From NCBI GenBank assembly GCA_037176705.1, contig JBAWUJ010000040.1:1674001-1738000 (forward strand): a stretch of 64,000 nucleotides of DNA. The letters run 5' to 3'. The stretch is from Molossus alvarezi. Lineage: Eukaryota > Chordata > Mammalia > Chiroptera > Molossidae. The notes beneath the pieces are model-generated. The model did no database searches, was not told the origin of the DNA, and saw nothing but the letters and a program-made list of their open reading frames with translations. This document shows, piece by piece, positions 48,701 to 60,100 of this stretch. Position numbers and translations under genes: made by a program. Positions within the stretch are counted from its first letter, which is position 1, and every line of letters begins with the position of its first letter.

Positions 48701-51467
48701 ACACGGGCCTCCACACCTCCCTCGCTCCCTCCCCCCCTCCCCCCCTTGGCCTCTGGCCAAATACAAATACAGAATCAGTCAATAAAACATTTCAATATCG
48801 CCGTGCTCTCGTCCTGTTCACGGGCTTTGCGTCAGTCTGCGGCGGCGGCGGCCCGGGCAGAGACCCTGAGAGGGCCGAGGAGATCTCCCCCTCCCTTTTG
48901 ACCTGGAGAATGTTCAGTGGGCTGGCGAGGGAAGAGCGGCTGCCAGCCGCCGAGCCGGCCCGCGCGGTTTGTTTCTCACGGAAGGCTTCCGGGCCCGTGA
49001 GGAGGGAGACGATCTGGTGGGAGACCTAAGAGTGTAGTGAGACATCAGGAGGGATACCTCGACTGGGAACATCCTCCCTGAGGAGCAAGGGTTTCCCTTC
49101 CCACCCCGGGCCCCCACCCAGCTCAGGATCCCAGTACCAGGAAGAGACGTCCCCATCCCTTGTGGCTGTGCAAACCACCGGGGATCGAGGTCCAGGCTGA
49201 GGCTGCCGGGGTCCCAGGCAGTTCCTTTGAAAGGGCCTGCCCACGCACGGAGCTCCGGGGACCCTCTTTCTGCGGGCTGCAGAGTGGGGGTGGGTGGCAG
49301 GGAGGGACAGCGGCAGCTTGAAAGGCACCAGAGACATCCCTGGGAAGAACTGAGTCAGTCCTTTGGCATTGGGGTGAGAGCTGGAGGGGCAGCTTTGTCC
49401 CAGGCACACGTGCTGGTGGAGGCTGCTGTTCCATGGGTGAGCCCTTCCCTGGCGGGGCAGGCAGCCCGGTGGGCGGGCGCGCACCGTCCCTGGGACTCTG
49501 GTGACCTAGCACCCGCTGTCTGGGCCACCCTGGTGATTGCCTGAGGCCCCGCCCCACGGCACATTCAGGCCCACCCAAGCGGTGTCCATTGATTTTTCCC
49601 TAGGATTGGCCTGTCTTGGCTCCCGCTTCACGAGGTCCTAAATTCTCTGAAACCAACAACACCTGGCCTCAGCGAGCCCCATACCTCCTCTGGCTCACTG
49701 GCCCCAGGCCTGGCAGTAGTAGCAGCCAGCGTTGGGCCCCAGCTTGACATTGCCTAGGCACCTCCAAGACCAGCACAGAAGGCAGCCATGTGTAGATCGC
49801 TTTGTAGCTTATGTCTGGTGGCCCCGGGGAGAACACACAGGGGCAGTGGCTGACCTCGCCCCGGAGCCAGCCTAGAAGAGTTGGCCTTTCCTTTGCTCCT
49901 TTTCCTTTCAGAATATTACAATGGCATCCTCAGTACCTGGAGGTGGGTCTTTGTGCTTCTTTCTCAATAGGCTGTACGTATGTGTTCTTTTTCTTGCTTC
50001 TCTCTTTCCTCCCTCCCTCCCTCCCTCTCTGGCTAGAGCCCTTTGGGGCTCAGGGCAAGACTGAGGAAGTTGTACAGAGAGCTCCCACATGCCCACGGCC
50101 CTGTAGTCCCTGCTCTTTCTTCCCCAAGTCACACACGGGCAGGCACGCAGGCACCCAATGCGTGAATTTTCTGAGGCCCAGAGGCCTGCTGCAGAACTTA
50201 GGATGAAAACCCTACCCTGCTCTTTTCCAGAAAGACAGGCATGGGCCTAAGCAAGGTGGCCTGGCCTGGGCTGGGCCTGGGGAGTGGGGGTGGGGTTAGG
50301 GGGTGGGAAGGGAAGGCCAGGGCCACTTATTCCAAGGGAACAGCAATGGCTTGATTCAAATGCAGAGAGCCTGGGACTTTGCCTGAGGCTTCTACAACTC
50401 CCCCACACTTAGGCCACTGATTCCAAGCTGCAGGAAGGGAGCAGGGTCAGTCTGGAGCTGAAAGAGTTCGCCTCCATGTGCCAAAGCCGAAAACTGCCCT
50501 CCACCCTCTGAGAAAGGGCAGGGTGTGGGTGGGGGTGAGGTGGCGGTTGGGTGGTGGTGGTGGTGGTGGTGAGCGGTGGCGGTTTAGGGGTGCAAGTGCA
50601 GGGCATCCAAGGAGAAGTTAAAGAGTCCATCTCGGCGTCATAGATTCCCCAGGCCAAACGCCGGTGTGGAGTGATGAGGGTCCAGGGAGGCCTGGTAGGG
50701 GATGAATGGACTCAGTAACCCTGTGTCTCGGTAACAACAAGCACACTCGTACTGAAACACTGTGCTCCAGCTGACGATTTTGGTAACTCACCTTTAGGTA
50801 CCCTTCACATGGATGGATGGAGAGATGGTTGGGTGGGTGGGTGGATGGATGGATGGTGAGCACTGAACTGGACAGACAGGACACACCGATCCTCCCTCCG
50901 ACCACCGATTTCCAAGGGTAGGTCCGGGCCTAGGACATGGGCAACCCCCCATCAAGTGAATTTAGTTAACACCTTTGTAATTTGGACCATCAGTGAGTTT
51001 AGTGTAGGTCTCTGGGTCTGTGAGGCCACTACACAGGCCTCCCCTGAGCTCGCCTGTGTTCCTATGTGTATGTGGCCCCTGCTACGCGCACACGCGCGCA
51101 CACACACGGTACTCTCCTCCGGAGAGCCCTGACTCCTAAGTCGTGATCCAGGGGTTGTTTGAAACATCACCCCAAAGGAGTGGACCCCAGGAGGGGGATG
51201 TGAACATATGTCCTAGATGCCAGTGAACTGTGTGTTCTTAAAAGGGTTCAGATCTGAGGTCGTAGGTGATGTTTATATTTACTACCCTGCAATGAGAACC
51301 TAGAAACAAGTCAGGACATCAAAAATCCCTCTCTTTGAAAGTCAGGGAGTTCCTGCATGTGTCAGAGAGGGTCCCCTATTTGTCTCCTGGCCTTCCACAG
51401 AATTCACCCCAGGACCTGAGGTGTAATCTTTGAGTCTGATGAGTTTTTTGAGTCATTCTTTGTTGTT
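45752..51467. repeat. Macrosatellite unit 9 (5716 bp), mosaic copy
   Basis: Complete monomer with seven GCTGGT copies. Private G at 47778 (GATTCAGGG instead of GATTCACGG). At 49515 it has G (CCCGCTG), the allele otherwise restricted to units 1-4, while its other diagnostic sites (short GCGGCC run, CCTGCATG) are of the units 5-11 type. This mixture suggests gene conversion or a retained ancestral CpG. Confidence 0.97.
46876..49002. promoter_or_regulatory. CpG-rich island-like block, unit 9
   Basis: One CpG is lost at 47777-47778 (GATTCAGGG for GATTCACGG), just downstream of the 8-bp-stem hairpin. Otherwise of the units 5-11 type with the short CT tract. Confidence 0.72.
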
Positions 51468-54400
51468 GCTGGTGCTGGTGCTGGTGCTGGTGCTGGTGCT
51501 GGTGCTGGTGCGGGTCCTGGTGTTGGTGGTGCTTCTGCTGCAGCTGCTGCTGCCGCTGCTGCCGCTGCTGGTGCTGCTGCTGCTGCTGGTGCTGGTTCTT
51601 CAGTTAATCCTCACCCGAGGGTATTTCCTTGATTTGCAGTTGGACACTGAAATGGCAGGATAATTCTGGGAGAAGAGGAACGGAGAAACCGAGGCAGGAA
51701 AGTTAAACAGAGCCAAAGAGCTTTGCGGGACGTGTTTAGCAGGGCCTTGTCTTGAGAACCAGGCCAACAGACTCTATTTGTCACAGAAGTGTGCAGCAGA
51801 GGAGGGGGCACGGAAGGGGAGAGGGGGAGAATTCAGACACCACTCATCCTGAAGTTGTTGGGACAGCAGGGAGGGAGGGAGGGAGAGAGGAAGGAGGAAA
51901 GAAGAGTGTAAAGGAATGGACCAAGCAACCAAGCAACCAAGCGACAAAAGAGGCAGGTCCTTCCCAGGAATAGACCAAAGAAAAGGGGAGACTTTTGGAG
52001 TCCAACTGCACCAGGAATATCTAGGCGAGGAACTCAAACACAAAAACTTCCAGACAGAAGGGGATGTGAGGCAGAAAAGGCTCTTTAGATGAGCTGACAG
52101 CCTGCCTGTGCTTCCTAGGCCAGACGCGTAGGTGGGCTCGCTCCGTTTCCGTAATAAATGTGCATGAGTTCAGGTTGTGCTCCATTCACTTGCACTCACG
52201 TTGCAATAAATTCACGGAGCGAGCGGAAAGCAGATGTTATGTGCAGTGTCTCCTCCACCTCCTTCCCCATGAGAACACAAAGATCCAGTCTGGGGACAGC
52301 CCTCTGCCGGTGATTCAGGGGATCGTCCAGTCACACCTCTCTGGTGTCTGTGAGCGGCGGTGCAGGTCCCATTTTCATCACAGGCGGCCTTTGAGAGGGA
52401 GTGGGAGGGGGGCAGGGGGTATGGTCAAGTGGGAGGGCAGGAGGGAGCGGGAAGAGGGAACTCTGCAACACCTCATGAGTTTATTCTCTTTGGCTTTCCC
52501 CACACACTCACTGCTTCAAGAAGCAATGTGGAGTCACACCAAGATTCCCCACGGGAGAACAGGAAGGAGGGGTTGACGGCAGGCAAGTTTCCTTAGTAGG
52601 CCTCCTCCTCGCCCAGCCGCACCACTTGCCCTTGGCAGAGATTCCAGCGCCAGGCAAGGGGAGGAGTGGGGGCGAAAGCTTCACAGTGCCCAAAGGGTAG
52701 GGCCCCCGGCCCATGGGAAGCTGGAGGCAGGCGGGCCGAGCAGTAGAGGGGTGTCCCGTGGAACACATCTGCCGCTTTTCCATCGGGCTGGAGCTTGGTG
52801 GGTTGTCGGGGCGGCGGCCCAAACACACGGGTGGAGGGGGGCGCTCGCCTAGGGCGGGACTTTTGGGGGGGTTGCCCCGCCGGTTCGGGGCCCGCCGCCA
52901 CAGGAGTGGTTCGCGGTGTCCTGCCAGGAATCCCTCCGTCACCCTCTTCAGTCCACCAAACCCCCTTTTTGTCTGGGAGAAGTGGACATGTGTAAAGAGG
53001 AGAAGCAAACGGACGACACAGCTCGGAGAGGCCGATTCACGTGGATTTTGTTTCCACGCGACACAGGTGTCAAGAAGTAAGTGTAAGGGATGAGGCCCCC
53101 ACCTGCATTTCTCAGACCCGTGAAAGTAGTTTTCATGGCAGGTACTGCCGCGTGTCATTTGCCCCTACCCTGCTCCTACACACCGCCTTCCTTTTCCCCG
53201 GGGCGCAGGTGTGCTGCTAATTGCCACCATTCAGGGCGGCCGCGGCCCCGCCCCCTTCGCCCCGCCCCCGTCCTGACGGCCCATCCCCCTGTGCGCCGAC
53301 CCGGCCAGCTGTCAACCTCCTCTGTGCGGAGCTTATCACAGCCGCCACCGGGCAGGTGCTGCGCGATTGCCACACGTCACAGTGAGGCCAGCCGGATCGC
53401 ATCGCATCACATCGCATCGCATCGCATCCTGACTAACGGGGCCACGGAGACGCGTGGCCCAGCGCTCGGGAGCCCGGGCTCGTGGTCGATTCACGGCAGC
53501 GGGAGGGTGCTTGGGACACTTGTCTTCTCTCCTCTGTTCTCTGCTTCTCTCTCTCTCTCTCTCTCTCGCTCGCTCTCTCTCTCTGTGTCTCTCTCTCCCG
53601 CCCCGCCCCCGTCTCCCTCTCCTCCTCTCTCTCACCCCCCTAGTCTCATAGAGCTCTCCTGTCTTGCAGGACAGGGAATTTCGCGGAGTCGTGGAAGGGA
53701 CTGCTCCCCTAGGCCCCTCCTGTGCCGAGGAAGGTCAGGCGGGCAAGCGGATCCCCGGGCGGATTTGGGGATTTCCTCGGAGCGAGGAGGCAGCTTCTCT
53801 GTGCGATCTCGGTTCCGGCGGAGGACACCTGCTGCGGGCAGCGAAGCCGGACCCCGGTGGCCTGGGGTTTGGGCCGGCGCCGCCGGTACGTCAACCATCC
53901 ACAGGAGTGGAAACGGTCCTGGTGCACACTGCAACTGTTTTCAGAGAGGTAGGGACTGTCGTGTCTTAGGTCAAATAAGTACTTTTGAAACATAAGTCCA
54001 TCAAATCAACGTGTTCATAGTTATTGCCTGATCCGCCCGCGCCCGCCCAGCCCCCAGCACACCAGGCCAACCCCAGCCGGCCTCGCCCCCCCCACCCTGA
54101 CACACACACACACGCACCCCCACGGACACGCACACCGCCCCGCCCCCCCACACACACACTGACACAGCAGCGCCCAGTCACGGCCCGTTAGAGATCCGGT
54201 CCACTGGTGGACCCGGTCGCTGTCCGTTGCAGCGGCCAAGTCCGGTGCCGGGCAACCTGTCTCTCCGGTCGCCCAGGCAACCGGCGCGGTCTCGCGTCCC
54301 CCGCAAGTCGTCCTCGCTCGTTCGGTGCCTCGATCGCGTGACCGCGGTTCTGCGGGCAGACCCGGAAGCGGGCCGGAGAGAGGCACACACGCACAGACAC

Positions 54401-57193
54401 TCCCTCCCTCCCTCGCACACAGACACACACGGGCCTCCACACCTCCCTCGCTCCCTCCCCCCCTCCCCCCCTTGGCCTCTGGCCAAATACAAATACAGAA
54501 TCAGTCAATAAAACATTTCAATATCGCCGTGCTCTCGTCCTGTTCACGGGCTTTGCGTCAGTCTGCGGCGGCGGCGGCCCGGGCAGAGACCCTGAGAGGG
54601 CCGAGGAGATCTCCCCCTCCCTTTTGACCTGGAGAATGTTCAGTGGGCTGGCGAGGGAAGAGCGGCTGCCAGCCGCCGAGCCGGCCCGCGCGGTTTGTTT
54701 CTCACGGAAGGCTTCCGGGCCCGTGAGGAGGGAGACGATCTGGTGGGAGACCTAAGAGTGTAGTGAGACATCAGGAGGGATACCTCGACTGGGAACATCC
54801 TCCCTGAGGAGCAAGGGTTTCCCTTCCCACCCCGGGCCCCCACCCAGCTCAGGATCCCAGTACCAGGAAGAGACGTCCCCATCCCTTGTGGCTGTGCAAA
54901 CCACCGGGGATCGAGGTCCAGGCTGAGGCTGCCGGGGTCCCAGGCAGTTCCTTTGAAAGGGCCTGCCCACGCACGGAGCTCCGGGGACCCTCTTTCTGCG
55001 GGCTGCAGAGTGGGGGTGGGTGGCAGGGAGGGACAGCGGCAGCTTGAAAGGCACCAGAGACATCCCTGGGAAGAACTGAGTCAGTCCTTTGGCATTGGGG
55101 TGAGAGCTGGAGGGGCAGCTTTGTCCCAGGCACACGTGCTGGTGGAGGCTGCTGTTCCATGGGTGAGCCCTTCCCTGGCGGGGCAGGCAGCCCGGTGGGC
55201 GGGCGCGCACCGTCCCTGGGACTCTGGTGACCTAGCACCCACTGTCTGGGCCACCCTGGTGATTGCCTGAGGCCCCGCCCCACGGCACATTCAGGCCCAC
55301 CCAAGCGGTGTCCATTGATTTTTCCCTAGGATTGGCCTGTCTTGGCTCCCGCTTCACGAGGTCCTAAATTCTCTGAAACCAACAACACCTGGCCTCAGCG
55401 AGCCCCATACCTCCTCTGGCTCACTGGCCCCAGGCCTGGCAGTAGTAGCAGCCAGCGTTGGGCCCCAGCTTGACATTGCCTAGGCACCTCCAAGACCAGC
55501 ACAGAAGGCAGCCATGTGTAGATCGCTTTGTAGCTTATGTCTGGTGGCCCCGGGGAGAACACACAGGGGCAGTGGCTGACCTCGCCCCGGAGCCAGCCTA
55601 GAAGAGTTGGCCTTTCCTTTGCTCCTTTTCCTTTCAGAATATTACAATGGCATCCTCAGTACCTGGAGGTGGGTCTTTGTGCTTCTTTCTCAATAGGCTG
55701 TACGTATGTGTTCTTTTTCTTGCTTCTCTCTTTCCTCCCTCCCTCCCTCCCTCTCTGGCTAGAGCCCTTTGGGGCTCAGGGCAAGACTGAGGAAGTTGTA
55801 CAGAGAGCTCCCACATGCCCACGGCCCTGTAGTCCCTGCTCTTTCTTCCCCAAGTCACACACGGGCAGGCACGCAGGCACCCAATGCGTGAATTTTCTGA
55901 GGCCCAGAGGCCTGCTGCAGAACTTAGGATGAAAACCCTACCCTGCTCTTTTCCAGAAAGACAGGCATGGGCCTAAGCAAGGTGGCCTGGCCTGGGCTGG
56001 GCCTGGGGAGTGGGGGTGGGGTTAGGGGGTGGGAAGGGAAGGCCAGGGCCACTTATTCCAAGGGAACAGCAATGGCTTGATTCAAATGCAGAGAGCCTGG
56101 GACTTTGCCTGAGGCTTCTACAACTCCCCCACACTTAGGCCACTGATTCCAAGCTGCAGGAAGGGAGCAGGGTCAGTCTGGAGCTGAAAGAGTTCGCCTC
56201 CATGTGCCAAAGCCGAAAACTGCCCTCCACCCTCTGAGAAAGGGCAGGGTGTGGGTGGGGGTGAGGTGGCGGTTGGGTGGTGGTGGTGGTGGTGGTGAGC
56301 GGTGGCGGTTTAGGGGTGCAAGTGCAGGGCATCCAAGGAGAAGTTAAAGAGTCCATCTCGGCGTCATAGATTCCCCAGGCCAAACGCCGGTGTGGAGTGA
56401 TGAGGGTCCAGGGAGGCCTGGTAGGGGATGAATGGACTCAGTAACCCTGTGTCTCGGTAACAACAAGCACACTCGTACTGAAACACTGTGCTCCAGCTGA
56501 CGATTTTGGTAACTCACCTTTAGGTACCCTTCACATGGATGGATGGAGAGATGGTTGGGTGGGTGGGTGGATGGATGGATGGTGAGCACTGAACTGGACA
56601 GACAGGACACACCGATCCTCCCTCCGACCACCGATTTCCAAGGGTAGGTCCGGGCCTAGGACATGGGCAACCCCCCATCAAGTGAATTTAGTTAACACCT
56701 TTGTAATTTGGACCATCAGTGAGTTTAGTGTAGGTCTCTGGGTCTGTGAGGCCACTACACAGGCCTCCCCTGAGCTCGCCTGTGTTCCTATGTGTATGTG
56801 GCCCCTGCTACGCGCACACGCGCGCACACACACGGTACTCTCCTCCGGAGAGCCCTGACTCCTAAGTCGTGATCCAGGGGTTGTTTGAAACATCACCCCA
56901 AAGGAGTGGACCCCAGGAGGGGGATGTGAACATATGTCCTAGATGCCAGTGAACTGTGTGTTCTTAAAAGGGTTCAGATCTGAGGTCGTAGGTGATGTTT
57001 ATATTTACTACCCTGCAATGAGAACCTAGAAACAAGTCAGGACATCAAAAATCCCTCTCTTTGAAAGTCAGGGAGTTCCTGCATGTGTCAGAGAGGGTCC
57101 CCTATTTGTCTCCTGGCCTTCCACAGAATTCACCCCAGGACCTGAAGTGTAATCTTTGAGTCTGATGAGTTTTTTGAGTCATTCTTTGTTGTT
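51468..57193. repeat. Macrosatellite unit 10 (5726 bp), longest CT tract
   Basis: Complete monomer with seven GCTGGT copies. Its CT tract (about 53538-53584) is 8 bases longer than in units 1-4, the longest in the window. This length happens to join two reading frames into a 301-codon open frame (53090-53995). Private A at 57146 (CCTGAAGTG). Confidence 0.97.
52592..54728. promoter_or_regulatory. CpG-rich island-like block, unit 10
   Basis: Distinguished by the longest CT tract of the window (about 53538-53584), which moves the possible exon 10 bases further from the GC boxes than in units 6-9. Confidence 0.72.
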
Positions 57194-60100
57194 GCTGGTG
57201 CTGGTGCTGGTGCTGGTGCTGGTGCTGGTGCTGGTGCGGGTCCTGGTGTTGGTGGTGCTTCTGCTGCAGCTGCTGCTGCCGCTGCTGCCGCTGCTGGTGC
57301 TGCTGCTGCTGCTGGTGCTGGTTCTTCAGTTAATCCTCACCCGAGGGTATTTCCTTGATTTGCAGTTGGACACTGAAATGGCAGGATAATTCTGGGAGAA
57401 GAGGAACGGAGAAACCGAGGCAGGAAAGTTAAACAGAGCCAAAGAGCTTTGCGGGACGTGTTTAGCAGGGCCTTGTCTTGAGAACCAGGCCAACAGACTC
57501 TATTTGTCACAGAAGTGTGCAGCAGAGGAGGGGGCACGGAAGGGGAGAGGGGGAGAATTCAGACACCACTCATCCTGAAGTTGTTGGGACAGCAGGGAGG
57601 GAGGGAGGGAGAGAGGAAGGAGGAAAGAAGAGTGTAAAGGAATGGACCAAGCAACCAAGCAACCAAGCGACAAAAGAGGCAGGTCCTTCCCAGGAATAGA
57701 CCAAAGAAAAGGGGAGACTTTTGGAGTCCAACTGCACCAGGAATATCTAGGCGAGGAACTCAAACACAAAAACTTCCAGACAGAAGGGGATGTGAGGCAG
57801 AAAAGGCTCTTTAGATGAGCTGACAGCCTGCCTGTGCTTCCTAGGCCAGACGCGTAGGTGGGCTCGCTCCGTTTCCGTAATAAATGTGCATGAGTTCAGG
57901 TTGTGCTCCATTCACTTGCACTCACGTTGCAATAAATTCACGGAGCGAGCGGAAAGCAGATGTTATGTGCAGTGTCTCCTCCACCTCCTTCCCCATGAGA
58001 ACACAAAGATCCAGTCTGGGGACAGCCCTCTGCCGGTGATTCAGGGGATCGTCCAGTCACACCTCTCTGGTGTCTGTGAGCGGCGGTGCAGGTCCCATTT
58101 TCATCACAGGCGGCCTTTGAGAGGGAGTGGGAGGGGGGCAGGGGGTATGGTCAAGTGGGAGGGCAGGAGGGAGCGGGAAGAGGGAACTCTGCAACACCTC
58201 ATGAGTTTATTCTCTTTGGCTTTCCCCACACACTCACTGCTTCAAGAAGCAATGTGGAGTCACACCAAGATTCCCCACGGGAGAACAGGAAGGAGGGGTT
58301 GACGGCAGGCAAGTTTCCTTAGTAGGCCTCCTCCTCGCCCAGCCGCACCACTTGCCCTTGGCAGAGATTCCAGCGCCAGGCAAGGGGAGGAGTGGGGGCG
58401 AAAGCTTCACAGTGCCCAAAGGGTAGGGCCCCCGGCCCATGGGAAGCTGGAGGCAGGCGGGCCGAGCAGTAGAGGGGTGTCCCGTGGAACACATCTGCCG
58501 CTTTTCCATCGGGCTGGAGCTTGGTGGGTTGTCGGGGCGGCGGCCCAAACACACGGGTGGAGGGGGGCGCTCGCCTAGGGCGGGACTTTTGGGGGGGTTG
58601 CCCCGCCGGTTCGGGGCCCGCCGCCACAGGAGTGGTTCGCGGTGTCCTGCCAGGAATCCCTCCGTCACCCTCTTCAGTCCACCAAACCCCCTTTTTGTCT
58701 GGGAGAAGTGGACATGTGTAAAGAGGAGAAGCAAACGGACGACACAGCTCGGAGAGGCCGATTCACGTGGATTTTGTTTCCACGCGACACAGGTGTCAAG
58801 AAGTAAGTGTAAGGGATGAGGCCCCCACCTGCATTTCTCAGACCCGTGAAAGTAGTTTTCATGGCAGGTACTGCCGCGTGTCATTTGCCCCTACCCTGCT
58901 CCTACACACCGCCTTCCTTTTCCCCGGGGCGCAGGTGTGCTGCTAATTGCCACCATTCAGGGCGGCCGCGGCCCCGCCCCCTTCGCCCCGCCCCCGTCCT
59001 GACGGCCCATCCCCCTGTGCGCCGACCCGGCCAGCTGTCAACCTCCTCTGTGCGGAGCTTATCACAGCCGCCACCGGGCAGGTGCTGCGCGATTGCCACA
59101 CGTCACAGTGAGGCCAGCCGGATCGCATCGCATCACATCGCATCGCATCGCATCCTGACTAACGGGGCCACGGAGACGCGTGGCCCAGCGCTCGGGAGCC
59201 CGGGCTCGTGGTCGATTCACGGCAGCGGGAGGGTGCTTGGGACACTTGTCTTCTCTCCTCTGTTCTCTGCTTCTCTCTCTCTCTCTCTCGCTCGCTCTCT
59301 CTCTCTGTGTCTCTCTCTCCCGCCCCGCCCCCGTCTCCCTCTCCTCCTCTCTCTCACCCCCCTAGTCTCATAGAGCTCTCCTGTCTTGCAGGACAGGGAA
59401 TTTCGCGGAGTCGTGGAAGGGACTGCTCCCCTAGGCCCCTCCTGTGCCGAGGAAGGTCAGGCGGGCAAGCGGATCCCCGGGCGGATTTGGGGATTTCCTC
59501 GGAGCGAGGAGGCAGCTTCTCTGTGCGATCTCGGTTCCGGCGGAGGACACCTGCTGCGGGCAGCGAAGCCGGACCCCGGTGGCCTGGGGTTTGGGCCGGC
59601 GCCGCCGGTACGTCAACCATCCACAGGAGTGGAAACGGTCCTGGTGCACACTGCAACTGTTTTCAGAGAGGTAGGGACTGTCGTGTCTTAGGTCAAATAA
59701 GTACTTTTGAAACATAAGTCCATCAAATCAACGTGTTCATAGTTATTGCCTGATCCGCCCGCGCCCGCCCAGCCCCCAGCACACCAGGCCAACCCCAGCC
59801 GGCCTCGCCCCCCCCACCCTGACACACACACACACGCACCCCCACGGACACGCACACCGCCCCGCCCCCCCACACACACACTGACACAGCAGCGCCCAGT
59901 CACGGCCCGTTAGAGATCCGGTCCACTGGTGGACCCGGTCGCTGTCCGTTGCAGCGGCCAAGTCCGGTGCCGGGCAACCTGTCTCTCCGGTCGCCCAGGC
60001 AACCGGCGCGGTCTCGCGTCCCCCGCAAGTCGTCCTCGCTCGTTCGGTGCCTCGATCGCGTGACCGCGGTTCTGCGGGCAGACCCGGAAGCGGGCCGGAG

